From positions 5,090,976 through 5,154,975 of the forward strand of contig OX387187.1 of the NCBI GenBank assembly GCA_947561395.2: a DNA stretch of 64,000 bases, read 5' to 3'. Below are positions 21,664 through 32,539 of this stretch, piece by piece. The position numbers and the translations under genes are program-made. The notes under the pieces were generated by a model that was given only the letters and a program-made list of their open reading frames with translations, was not told the origin of the DNA and searched no databases. The DNA comes from Buxus sempervirens. Taxonomy: Eukaryota > Streptophyta > Magnoliopsida > Buxales > Buxaceae. Within the stretch, counting starts at the first letter, position 1, and each line of letters opens with the position of its first letter.

Positions 21664-22834
21664 TATTCATCCACACAAGGTGGTTGCCAAGTATTGTTCA
21701 TGTTAAAATAAAGGAAAAAAGAGCTTGCTACAAAAATCATAAAAAGTCACCAAAAGTCAACTGTATGGTTTTTTCATACGAATAGCCTAATTGATCCAGA
21801 ACTTTCAAATATGATCATAACATTCCTAGGGTTTCATGATCAAAACAAAATTGAGATAAAATCAAATAAAACCAAAATAAAGTGAAATTTTCAAAAATCT
21901 GGCTTCAAGTTAAATTCTAGAAATCTAGAAAAATATGATTTTTATAAAATATTTCAGAATTGAACTTAAATAGTCCAGGATATAGGTAGAGCCCAAATTT
22001 CACATTAAATCAAGAAATCAAAACCAAAAATACCCACGTTGATGAAGAACATCAAAAGGGGAGAACTCAGACCGTAGGGTCTTCTCTCAAAAGTGAAAAA
22101 CAACTCAAAAACCATATCATGAAACCCTAGAATTTATTTTCAGGCTTCTGGATCCAGATCTATCATACTGATCATGATGGATCCAGGGTCTTAGCCTAAT
22201 ATCACAAAAATCACGAAAACAGTGCTGTAGGTGCAAATATGTGAAAATCCAAATTTTAGAAAAAAGTGGGGATCTCATGCTATAAACACCATGGATTCAT
22301 AGGATTCATTCAGATTCAATCACAAGATCATTAAAATATGAACAGGATATCCAAAGCAGCCATATCTCACAAATTAGAGCACATGGGAGTCTACCCTACG
22401 GATCCACCTGTTCTCTTTTCCCCTGGCTCTCTCTTCACGTTTTACGGCTAGAGAGGATTCTTGAGGTACTTGGAGATAGGTTTGGGTATACAAACACAAT
22501 CAAAGGCTTTATTCTAAAAAAAAGGAGAAAAACAGATATGGGGTTCTATTCTAGGGATCCACCTGTTCTCTTTTCCCCTAGCTCTCTCTTCACGTTTTAC
22601 GGTTAGAGAGACTCTTGAGGTACTTAGAGACAAGTTTAGGAATACAAGATAAAAGATGTGGCCTTATTCTACAGCAATAGAGAAGATCCTATTACTTCTA
22701 GAATTGAAGACAGAAAATAAAAGGGAAAAGGGACTTACCTGGATTGAGCAAGCAGAGCAGCAGGGATTCCTCTTTTCTCTTGGAGCTCCTTGGACTTCAA
22801 ATTTTCTTGGCCTTTTGCTTGAGGAAGGGCCCTC

Positions 22835-22842
22835 TATTTATA
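22835..22842 (-). promoter_or_regulatory. TATA box, left LTR of the gag-only element
   Basis: TATAAATA on the minus strand, about 100 bp upstream of the putative donor. Identical in the right LTR at 32120-32127, where it would drive the element. Confidence 0.6.
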
Positions 22843-23043
22843 GGCAAACACAGGGGTATGGTTGGTCCAAGGTTTGGCAAGATAGAGTTTCAGTTTGAGT
22901 TAAACACAAGATCATGCCAATCCTTTATCCACAAAGATATTTCGAACGAATAAAAGATATAATTCGCTCATTTAAAGGGATATTAGACTGAAGATAAGGC
23001 TCAGAAATCGAGAAAGGATAAGACTCGCACAAATCTAATGCGC

Positions 23044-23146
23044 CCGTAAATATATTACGGTCGCGCCCTGCCCGTATTATTAATACGAGCACGCCGTGAC
23101 CGTATATCAACTGCAGGTATGACCAGACCGTAAACAAAATACGGTC
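23044..23146 (-). repeat. U3 palindrome array, 28-bp period (CG-N11-CG)
   Basis: Four dyads are centred at 23052, 23080, 23108 and 23136, exactly 28 bp apart. The clear ones are CCGTAA-N5-TTACGG, CGTATT-N3-AATACG and GACCGTA-N7-TACGGTC. The third (23101-23115) is degenerate, with CA where the right CG should be. In the others the two CpGs are separated by 11 bases. The right LTR repeats the array at +9285. A matching array lies in the leader (29408-29507). Confidence 0.8.
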
Positions 23147-23249
23147 ATGACCAGCTTGGCCAGATTTTACACTTTTTTTACCTGTTTTAAATCCCAATTA
23201 ATATTTTCAATTATTTTCTCATTTTGTAGTGCAATTTTGGGTGTCTACA

Positions 23250-23263
23250 GCTGCCCCCTCTTT
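23250..23263 (-). other. Polypurine tract of the gag-only element
   Basis: The minus strand reads AAAGAGGGGGCAGC directly before the left LTR's TGTAGACACC, the expected place for plus-strand priming in an element on the minus strand. Confidence 0.75.
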
Positions 23264-26200
23264 GCTGGTGATTGGAACCAATTACCAGCAGAGAGCAAAA
23301 AGACCCACAGATTGCACTTTTTTGAGATTTGTCCAGCTAATTGCAATTTGTAAGGATTAAAAGGATGATTTTGGAAAAAGAATTTGTGTGGAGGATTTGC
23401 TGAAAAGTCCCTAACCCTAAGGGCCAAATCCTCCTCTCTAGTCTCACTGAGCACTCGTGGCTATGAAGTAAGATTTGAGACAAATTTTGAAACAAAAGTG
23501 GGTAAGGTGGCAATCCTTGCAACTTACAACTAATCTAAACATTAATCTTCTGAAAAGTTTGGAGAAAATGATGAAAAATGAATTTTTCTGGATGGCTTGT
23601 AGTTGTAGCACAATGAACAGCAAAGAACAGACAACTCAAAATTGCACATTTGAAAGACATCTCATTAATTGAACTTGCTTTGGTCAAACAAAGAAATGAT
23701 AAAAACATGGATTCGAAGATAGCCAATGAAACTCCTGCTTGAAGTCTGATGGGGTGGCGTCTCTTCCTTATCTCAGATTTCTTAGAACTCTCGTGGCTAT
23801 GAAAAGAAATCTGAGACAAGCAAATTTTGAAAAAAATGTGGATTTAAAATTTACCACTGCAAACTCAATTGATTTTGATGTTTTTCACCTTTTGAATTTT
23901 CCTGATTGATTTTCTTATTTGATATACCTGGGTGCCATTTGATGCCCGAACCTGTGCTTGAATATTCTGCAACTTGCTTTTGCTTCTTTATCTTCTTGCT
24001 CTCTCAATAACGATGTATGTGCCCTTATTGCCCATAACCTGTCTTCATGCTTTTTAATTGCCCAAGTGAATGCCCTCATCTTGATTAATGGATCATGATC
24101 TGCTAACCTCATGCCTTTACAACCCATGACCTATCTTTCATGCCTTCTTGCTGCCCCAGTAAAATCCTTCTTCATGATTGAAGAATTGGGAACCCTTGTT
24201 TAACGAAGAAAACATGCCATTGCTTCGAAGCCCTTTTTTTTCTTTCAAATTCGAAGACTAAAGCTTGACTGCTTCTTCCAGATGTTTGAATTCATTCTAA
24301 TGAAAACCCAGAAGGAAAGACACTGAGCATGCCCCGGTTTTGATTGTTTGAAGAAGTATTTGCCCCTCAGTAGAGATGATCCTCTTTTTTCCTTTTTCTC
24401 TTTTTTTTCTTTTTTTCTTTTTTTTTCTTTTTTCTTTTTTTTTATCCTTCTTTTTTTTTGTTTACCTTTGCCAAAAAGAAACCCTAATAGAAGAATGCAA
24501 ATGCAAACATAAGAAAATATTTTTTATACTAGTGGCCTCAAAATTCTCTAATGCTTGCAAAAACCAATGTTTTATGAAAAGAAATAGATGCTCATCATAG
24601 GCCAAAAATATAGTTTTTGCCTTTTTTTATGTTTTGATTTTTTTTTGAAAATTGATCCAATCACTTATTAGCATATAGTCCAAAAGAATTAAAATCAAGT
24701 TGAATAATGAGAAGATTATTTCAGAAAATGAAGAAAGACCAAAATAAGCCTTTGGAACCTTTAGAATCATTCCCATGACCATCGGCTTGTCAATTTATGC
24801 TCTAGATATGATGATTCTTTCAATTTGACTCTTTTGCCCTAGTCTAGAAATACATTTTCCTTCATCCAATTGAAGAGCAATTGTTTCTTCATTGTATCCA
24901 TGATATGAGAATTTATGACTTCACCTTCAGCAATAATTTCTTAATGGCAATTTTGATGACCATCAACTTGTTCACAAAGGCTTCATACCATAGTTCTGAT
25001 TATGTTGCTTCAGTCTTGAAAAGAGAATTTTCCTCAATCACTTGATGTGTGACTGTATCTCAAAATAACCTCCAATATGAGGACTTCATTTGGATCTATA
25101 CCAATTCTAGACTTTCCTCTTTGACGATTTCCTTCTTGTAGATAGCTGATTATTTGCCATGTAGAGCCCTTTCGAGTTTTCACTACATTTCCTTCATTTT
25201 TTTCCTTTTTCTTTTTTTTTCTTCTTTTTTCTTTTTTTTTTTTTATCCTTCATCACCAGCAACTATGTAATCAAAGCTGCCGTAATTCAAAATTTCTTAA
25301 TCAAAGAGGACTTATGAATGGGATGAAACGAAGGCTTGGTGTTAATTTAGAAAGAAAAGGAATAAAAGGCTCAAATACCATATGATCAAATGGGTTAACT
25401 GAAATTGTAATTTTTAAGGCATTTCTTCCCTTGGAATGAATACAAAATTGCCCTCAGTAATGAAGTTCTTCCCCCACTTTCATTTCTTCATTTGAAACTT
25501 ATTCTCCAGTATTGAACTTCTTTTTCAATTTTTTTCTTCACAATTTCAAAAACATTCTCATGATCTCTTTTTCTTCTTTCTTCCTCTTTCTTTTTCCTTT
25601 TTTTTTTCATTTCTTGGCCCCTTTTTCTGAAAACATCTTCAAAATCCCTTTTGAACTTCAACAATTGTCCCTTCATTCCCTTTTTTATGCTTAACTCTTC
25701 AAGTAGGATCTATATTATGAACAAGTTCTTCACCTTTTGATCAATCTTATGAATTTGGATTCTTTCCATCAAATAATACCCAATTCTATTTCCAACGAAA
25801 ATTTCAAATCTTCTCCCATATTTTCAAGTGCAAAGCCCCAAAATTTCTTCAAACAATATTCTCAACTTCCCTTTGAACGAATCAGCAAGTGATGCGATCC
25901 TTTCTGTATTCTAATGAAAAAACTTCAAATATTCTTCTATCTTTTCTGTTGAAGACTGTGGGTCATCTTTGGTTCCAAAGGCCATAAAATTGGTCACTTC
26001 ATAATTTTGCAGAATATTCTTCTCATGACACTTAAAAAGATTTGAATTTTCTTATAAAATGTCTTTTTCTTTGATTTTGGTCTCAAAATTGAGTCCAATG
26101 TCGAAGTCATATTCAACTCAATGAAATTCAATAAGAGATATGATTCATAAGTAAAAGGACCTTGCTGAAAACTTTTTTTTTCTAGAAAAAATTTTAAAGG

Positions 26201-26290
26201 GAAAAATCTTTTTTTTTTTTTTTGAAGAGCCTTTATTGAAATCACTTCCTGAGAACAAGGCTCTTTAGGATCCTCAGGAAATGTGCATTC
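23264..26290 (-). other. Interior of the gag-only element without recognisable domain
   Basis: About 3 kb where pol would be expected. It is AT-rich, with long T-runs (24385-24465, 25195-25245, 25590-25610, 26205-26222) and no frame longer than about 95 codons. None of the short frames shows RT, integrase or protease motifs. Text such as 'gaagatttgagac' recurs near 23470 and 23800. It may be a scrambled or replaced pol region. Confidence 0.7.
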
Positions 26291-28116
26291 TTTTTATGCG
26301 GGTTTCTTTTCAAAGAACATGGGAGTTCGAAAACTGCCCCTGTTCTCAAAGGCAAAAGTTGACTTTTCTCCCTTTTTCTGATAATTTCTTTCTCCTGCTG
26401 AGTGAGGCAAGCCTTCCTGCTCATAACCAGGAGCATTTCTTTCAAGATAAACCCTAACTGTTGGACCAATAGGAGCGATAAGCTGAGAAGGGTCAAATCT
26501 TCTTTCTCTAGAGAAAATTGCCCCTATTGCATTTGAGCTTCCTATCCCATTGTTATCGGTAGGTGGGATGGGAGTGACTGAATTGAATGATAAGGAGTTA
26601 TTATCCAACAAATCCTGGATTGCATGCTTTAGGGCCAAGCAACGATCTGTGGTATGCCCGGAATGCTCATATGATAATCACAGATTGCAGATGAATCACA
26701 ACCCTTCCCTTTGCTTGAATGAGGATTTGGCAACCTCAAAGTCATGTAACCCTTTTGAAGTAAAGTATGCAAAAGTTCAGATGGTCTCATAAGCAGTTTT
26801 CAAAACTCCCTTATCTTCCGTACTTCTATTTCCTCATTGACAGGCTGTACTGAAGGTACATTTATTTGGATAGGCAGCAAAGGAACTTGATGGGTTGGCT
26901 TGATAGGAGGTGGGTAGGCATTGATTTGAAAGTGTTTCCTAGGAAGTTACACCATATTTACTTCTGCTTCTCTCCTTTCCTCAGATTTTTCCTTTCCATT
27001 GCCATTTCCCTTGTTATGAGTGGAGAAAGTGGTGGAAGCCTCATGGTTTAACACTGAAGAGTAATCAGCTATTTTCCTAGACTTGATCCCATCTTCAATT
27101 CTGTCTGCCACTTGCACTAGGGCAGCAAAGTTGGTGGTAGTTTGACCCACCAAGTGACTATAAAATGGTTGCCCCAGTGTACTGATGAAAGTGGAGATCA
27201 TTTCTGGCTCCAGCATAGGTGGCCTGACCTGAGAGGTAGTCTCCCTCCATCTTTTAGCATATTGCCTTACAGATTCGTCCTTACTTTTGCTCATCCTCAT
27301 CATATCATACCTATCTGGCATGATCTCAGAATTGAACTTGTACCGGGCCAAGAAGGCGTCTGCTAGGTCCTTCCATCTTCTAATCCTTCTATAGTCTAAA
27401 GTGGCGAACCACCTCAAAGCAGTTCCAGTCAAGCTCCTTTGGAAGAGCTGAATCAGTATGCCATCATCCCGACCGAACTGGCATAGGGCTCCGTAGTACA
27501 ACTTCAAGTGGCTCATGGGGCAGCCAGTGCCATTGTATTTGTCTAGGTCTGGGCACTTGAACTTGGCCGGTAAGCATACATTGGGGTATAAACACAAATC
27601 TTCGAAATTGGTGCCTCCAAAGTTATTCACCCCTTTTACCTCCCTCAGTTCATCCTGAATCATCTCCAGCCTATGCATGAACTTCTTTTCCATCTCATCC
27701 CTCATTCTCTCTTTTTCCTTTTCTTTCTCAGACTCAACTGTTTCTTCCCTGATCAGTATAGGTTCAAGGGTAAGTTCAGAAATGGGTTCAGGAATAGGTT
27801 GAACTGGAGGTGGAATGTTGGTTTGAGGTGGAGGTGCTTGGTTGGAAGTGGAGGCTTGGTTCTGGGCTTCGACTTGCTGGGCCTGCACCGCCAGTAAGTT
27901 TTCTAGCATTTGGGCAATTCTTGCCACTTGCTCTTGCAGCAAGGCAATGTCTTGACTAGGACCATCAGCTTCGTTCTCAATGGGATTCATTGTGCGAGCT
28001 CTTGATCTGATTACAGGAGCTATGGTTGCAAGTGTACTTGGTACCTGGAAAAAATAAAGAGAAAATATCAGTGCCAATTTAATCTTATTCACATACCTAT
28101 GAATGCCTATATGCAT
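26290..28116 (-). pseudogene. gag: Tat/Ogre-like gag, C-terminal part degraded
   Basis: 28116-26947 (389 codons) is open and carries the gag domain: CLPAKFKCPDLDKYNGTGCP, YYGALCQFGRDDG, GTALRWFATLDYRRIRRWKD, FLARYKFNSEIMPDRYDM, VRQYAKRWRETTSQVRPPML. A TAA at 26947 then ends the frame, although similar text continues. After further breaks a segment reads HSGHTTDRCLALKHAIQDLL and continues to about 26294, the histidine/cysteine stretch that follows gag in Tat/Ogre elements. The first 24 residues from the ATG are probably intron, because TTTTTTCCAG|GTACC lies inside them (acceptor at 28045); homology with the element at 58028 starts just after that point. Gag would form the particle; enzymes would come from elsewhere. 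Confidence 0.85.
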
Positions 28117-28230
28117 GCTGGGTGAACAGAGTTTGGATTTTTTTTCTTTATTTGCTTCCTTTTTGTGCTTTTGTTTTTGAATTATTGGAATATTCTAGGG
28201 CTTCCAAGTGTCCCACAAAGAATGAAAAAT

Positions 28231-29245
28231 GTCTAAAATTCAGAGGCTTTTAGACGGCCCAAAAAGATTGATATTTGAAATTCAGAGGCTTTCAAATGGC
28301 CCAAAAGGATATGTGTCTATAATTCAGGGGCTTATAGACAGCCCAAAGAAATGATTTGTCTAAAATTCAGAGGCTTTTAGACGGTCCAAAGAAATGATTT
28401 GTCTAAAATTCAGAGGCTTTTAGACGGCCCAAAGGATATGTATCTATAATTCAGAGGCTTATAGACGGCCCAAAGAAGTGATCTGTCTAAAATTCAAAGG
28501 CTTTTAGACGGCCCAAAAAGGTTGTGTCTAAAATTCAGAGGCTTTTAGACGGCCCAAAAAGGTTATGTGTCTATAATTCAGAGGCTTATAGATGGCCCAA
28601 AAAGGTTGTGTCTAAAATTCAGAGGCTTTTAGATGGCCTAAAGAAATGATTTGTCTAAAATTTAGAGGCTTTTAGATGGCCCAAAGAAAAAGATCTAAAA
28701 TTCAAAGGCTTTCAGAGGCCCAAAGATTTTTTAGAAAGGTCTGAAATTCAAAGGCTTTCAAAGGCCCAAAGAAAAAGACTTGAAATTTAAATGCTTTCAG
28801 AGGCCCAAAGAAAAAGACTTGAAATTCAAAGGCTTTCAGAGGCCCAAGCAAAGGTTTGTTGGAATATTCTAGGGCTTCCAACAGGTCCCACAAAAAGAAA
28901 AAAGGATCTGAAATTCAAAGGCTTTCAGAGGCCCAGGGATATTTTTCCAAAAGGTCTGAAATTCAAAGGCTTTCAAAGGCCCAAAAGATATGTGTCTATA
29001 ATTCAGAGGCTTATAGACGGCCCAAAGAAATGATTTGTCTAAAATTCAGAAGCTTTTAGACGGCCCAAAGGAAAAAGATCTGAAATTCAAAGGCTTTCAG
29101 AGGCCCAAGGATATTTTTGCAAAAGGTCTGAAATTCAAAGGCTTTCAGAGGCCCAGAGATTTTTTATAAAGGTCTGAAATTCAAAGGCTTTCAAAGGCCC
29201 AAGGAAAAAGATCTGAAATTCAAAGGCTTTCAGATGCCCAAATGA
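28231..29245 (-). repeat. Tandem hairpin repeats upstream of gag (about 42-45 bp units)
   Basis: About two dozen units share the 9-nt loop TTCARAGGC between complementary arms. Arms differ between units but pair within each: GTCTAAAA/TTTTAGAC (28231-28255), ATTTGAAA/TTTCAAAT (28273-28297), GTCTATAA/TTATAGAC (28315-28339), TCTGAAA/TTTCAGA (28907-28929). Spacers read 'ggcccaaaga...'. Near 28190 and 28860 a piece 'ggaatattctagggcttcc' is shared with the repeat array of the element at 58028. It lies inside the predicted leader intron. Confidence 0.85.
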
Positions 29246-29407
29246 TTCTCTCACATTTTTTTTAATTTATTTTTTTTTGAAGCATTTTATTCAAACTCAT
29301 TTCCCTTTATCATTATTTAAAGGTTAAAGGAACAAGATTTAGTGGGAAAAACTGGTTAAAATTGAATTTTCCGCTAAGACTGCATACACAGTACAGTCCA
29401 ACCCTGC

Positions 29408-29507
29408 CCGTATTCAAATTACGAGCAAGCCGTGACCGTATGGAAAACACGGGCGAGCCCAGCCCGTATAACCAATACGGGCGAGCCCAGCCCGTGTACT
29501 AAATGTG
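29408..29507 (-). repeat. Leader palindrome array, 28-bp period
   Basis: Dyads centred at 29416, 29444, 29472 and 29500, exactly 28 bp apart, with the same CGTA-N7-TACG core as the U3 array. The best is GCCCGTAT-N5-ATACGGGC (29462-29482). The last has TG for the right CG. A stretch beginning CCCTGCCCGTATT is nearly the same as in U3 (23066 onward), so leader and LTR arrays share origin or are kept alike. Confidence 0.8.
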
Positions 29508-29879
29508 GTTTTACGGAGCTCTTTTATGTTTTCCCAGTTTTTACATGATTTGATCACTTTGATTGCTCATCCAAACATACGGTTCACCCATTGCCAAGCT
29601 TCTAAACTATCCCAAAGTGGACTTTGGCCTATTTGCAAAAACACATGTTTAGGAGGGCACATGTACCCTCCAAATCGACACCATATTCAGGGGTATAGTA
29701 CCCTTGAGTTGCCTCTTGTATGAACATTGGGTAGGATTGATTCTAAACAGAGGTAAAAACTCTTCCTATGGGCTACACCAATTTTAGAAAACATGCATAT
29801 TTGGGACCAATTTTACCCCAAATGATGGACACCATGACACCCCTATGACATGAAAATAATGCAAAAATTAAGGTTACCT

Positions 29880-30330
29880 TGTTTACCTTCAATATGGGAT
29901 CCGCATTATGCCCTGGTTTGTGAGCCATGCAAACGGCCTTCCCTCAATTACAAGCCCATATTCCCCCGTAATTGTGTACTTTAGCCAAAAACGTGTTTAA
30001 CTCCACCTTCAAGTGTGGGGGCTTTGGGTTTTGGCTTAATGGCAACTTAGCACTCAAGTCTAGTGATGACCAGAATCGAATCACAGATCCACGTTATCAT
30101 CACATCATTGGCCCAAAGTTCTAAGGTGAATGTTTTCACTTTCGCTTTCCGAAGTATCGACCTCGTTGCGCCAAGCTACACACATTTGGGTTCAACTTCC
30201 TATAGGTTATAGGTAGGCTGTGTAAAATAAAATGTGCACAGTGCATTGTAAAAATTGGGTGCATTCACAACGTCCCAAACCCTTGCCACTCTTTTCGTAA
30301 CCATGCATATACAAACCAAGGCATAATAGG
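29880..30330 (-). other. Conserved leader block shared with the element at 58028
   Basis: Several blocks match, in reverse orientation, the leader at about 61180-61720: 'cgttgcgccaagctacaca', 'gttttcactttcgctttcc', 'gatgaccagaatcgaatca' and 'ttgccactcttttcgtaa'. No reading frame explains this. It lies between the primer site and the repeats and could hold an RNA packaging or dimerisation signal. Function is inferred from position only. Confidence 0.55.
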
Positions 30331-30708
30331 AAAGCATATATAAAGTAAACAAATACACAAAGCAATCCCTATAGCACCTAAAACATGCTCATAAAAATCA
30401 TCCAATCATGCAAACATCTGATCATGTTATACACCAAAAAATCACCATGGAGATCATGCTGAAAATTAAAACATGCTATTATAAAAAAAATATAGAAAGA
30501 AATAAACATGATTCAGCAAAACGAACCTCCCCTACACATGTTTCTAGAAACAATCCTATAAATCAAAATTAAGCATGTTTCTACCCCCATGAATTCTTAA
30601 GCAATAATTCAGATTTAAAACATACCCAACATGCTTAAGAACACAAAATAGCAAGCAAATCAAAAAAATCAAAAACATGAACAAACACCAAAAGGCTGAA
30701 ATCCTCAA

Positions 30709-30727
30709 GTCCCAGCGGAATCGCCAG
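30709..30727 (-). other. Primer-binding site, Arg-tRNA type
   Basis: The minus strand reads TGGCGATTCCGCTGGGAC just after the LTR end (CACA plus one or two bases). Its complement resembles the 3' end of plant tRNA-Arg as I recall it, with one mismatch. The element at 58028 has TGGCGACTCTGCTGGGGAC in the same place. Ogre/Tat elements commonly use tRNA-Arg. Confidence 0.65.
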
Positions 30728-30728
30728 T

Positions 30729-32534
30729 TGTGAGACACGGGAAAAAATCAATTCAATGACTTCCTCAATCATCACACGGGATTGGTTAAAAACAAAGAGT
30801 CACCACCATTCTGTTTAGGTATGAATGGACACCAAAATATCAAATAAGCTCAAAAGGCAATTTTAGGGTAAACATAACCCTCTTTAAAAAACAACCAGAG
30901 ATGGGTAAGGGGATTAGGTTATGAACAGGGGAAGGTGTTAGGCACCCCTATTCATCCACACAAGGTGGTTGCCAAGTATTGTTCATGTTAAAATAAAGGA
31001 AAAAAGAGCTTGCTACAAAAATCATAAAAAGTCACCAAAAGTCAACTGTATGGTTTTTTCATACGAATAGCCTAATTGATCCAGAACTTTCAAATATGAT
31101 CATAACATTCCTAGGGTTTCATGATCAAAACAAAATTGAGATAAAATCAAATAAAACCAAAATAAAGTGAAATCTTCAAAAATCTGGCTTCAAGTTAAAT
31201 TCTAGAAATCTAGAAAAATATGATTTTTATAAAATATTTCAGAATTGAACTTAAATAGTCCAGGATATAGGTAGAGCCCAAATTTCACATTAAATCAAGA
31301 AATCAAAACCAAAAATACCCACGTTGATGAAGAACATCAAAAGGGGAGAACTCAGACCGTAGGGTCTTCTCTCAAAAGTGAAAAACAACTCAAAAACCAT
31401 ATCATGAAACCCTAGAATTTATTTTCAGGCTTCTGGATCCAGATCTATCATACTGATCATGATGGATCCAGGGTCTTAGCCTAATATCACAAAAATCACG
31501 AAAACAGTGCTGTAGGTGCAAATATGTGAAAATCCAAATTTTAGAAAAAAGTGGGGATCTCATGCTATAAACACCATGGATTCATAGGATTCATTCAGAT
31601 TCAATCACAAGATCATTAAAATATGAACAGGATATCCAAAGCAGCCATATCTCACAAATTAGAGCACATGGGAGTCTACCCTACGGATCCACCTGTTCTC
31701 TTTTCCCCTGGCTCTCTCTTCACGTTTTACGGCTAGAGAGGATTCTTGAGGTACTTGGAGATAGGTTTGGGTATACAAACACAATCAAAGGCTTTATTCT
31801 AAAAAAAAGGAGAAAAACAGATATGGGGTTCTATTCTAGGGATCCACCTGTTCTCTTTTCCCCTAGCTCTCTCTTCACGTTTTACGGTTAGAGAGACTCT
31901 TGAGGTACTTAGAGACAAGTTTAGGAATACAAGATAAAAGATGTGGCCTTATTCTACAGCAATAGAGAAGATCCTATTACTTCTAGAATTGAAGACAGAA
32001 AATAAAAGGGAAAAGGGACTTACCTGGATTGAGCAAGCAGAGCAGCAGGGATTCCTCTTTTCTCTTGGAGCTCCTTGGACTTCAAATTTTCTTGGCCTTT
32101 TGCTTGAGGAAGGGCCCTCTATTTATAGGCAAACACAGGGGTATGGTTGGTCCAAGGTTTGGCAAGATAGAGTTTCAGTTTGAGTTAAACACAAGATCAT
32201 GCCAATCCTTTATCCACAAAGATATTTCGAACGAATAAAAGATATAATTCGCTCATTTAAAGGGATATTAGACTGAAGATAAGGCTTAGAAATCGAGAAA
32301 GGATAAAACTCGCACGAATCTAATGCGCCCGTAAATATATTACGGTCGCGCCCTGCCCGTATTATTAATACGAGCACGCCGTGACCGTATATCAACTGCA
32401 GGTATGACCAGACCGTAAACAAAATACGGTCATGACCAGCTTGGCCAGATTTTACACTTTTTTTACCTGTTTTAAATCCCAATTAATATTTTCAATTATT
32501 TTCTCATTTTGTAGTGCAATTTTGGGTGTCTACA
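30729..32534 (-). repeat. 5' LTR (right copy) of the gag-only element
   Basis: 1806 bp, equal in length to the left copy. TATA box at 32120-32127, donor-like CAG|GTAAGT with the intron starting at 32023 (minus), and palindromes at 32329-32431. Of about 10 mismatches with the left LTR that I count, 6 lie in the first 110 bp (+ strand), the U5 end beside the primer site. Confidence 0.92.
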
Positions 32535-32539
32535 CTTGG

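Larger units (their letters stand above)
21444..23249 (-). repeat. 3' LTR (left copy) of the gag-only element
   Basis: On the minus strand it begins TGTAGACACCC and ends TGTCTCACA. It carries the U3 palindrome array (23044-23146), a TATA box (22835-22842), two tandem copies of a block containing CTAGCCGTAAAACGTGAAG-like text (about 22400-22620), a donor-like CAG|GTAAGT (+ strand 22733-22741) and the conserved U5 palindrome (21643-21663). Confidence 0.92.
21444..32534 (-). mobile_element. Gag-only Tat/Ogre-like LTR retrotransposon, minus strand (TSD CTTGG)
   Basis: CTTGG flanks it at 21439-21443 and 32535-32539. The two LTRs have equal length (1806 bp) and I count about 10 mismatches by eye, so it is young. 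In minus orientation the order is 5' LTR 30729-32534, PBS about 30709-30727, leader with palindromes, tandem repeats (28231-29245), gag (28116 down to about 26290), about 3 kb without a domain, polypurine tract (23250-23263), 3' LTR 21444-23249. No protease, RT, RNase H or integrase is visible in the 7.5 kb interior. This fits gag-bearing non-autonomous elements (TR-GAG type) that use enzymes from relatives. Confidence 0.9.

Noticed and set aside
22656..22953. Frames identical at 22656/31941 and 22744/32029
   Set aside because: They lie in both LTRs of the gag-only element on the antisense strand, so identity comes from the LTR pair.
24376..24600. Phe/Leu-rich frame
   Set aside because: Translation of a T-rich low-complexity run.
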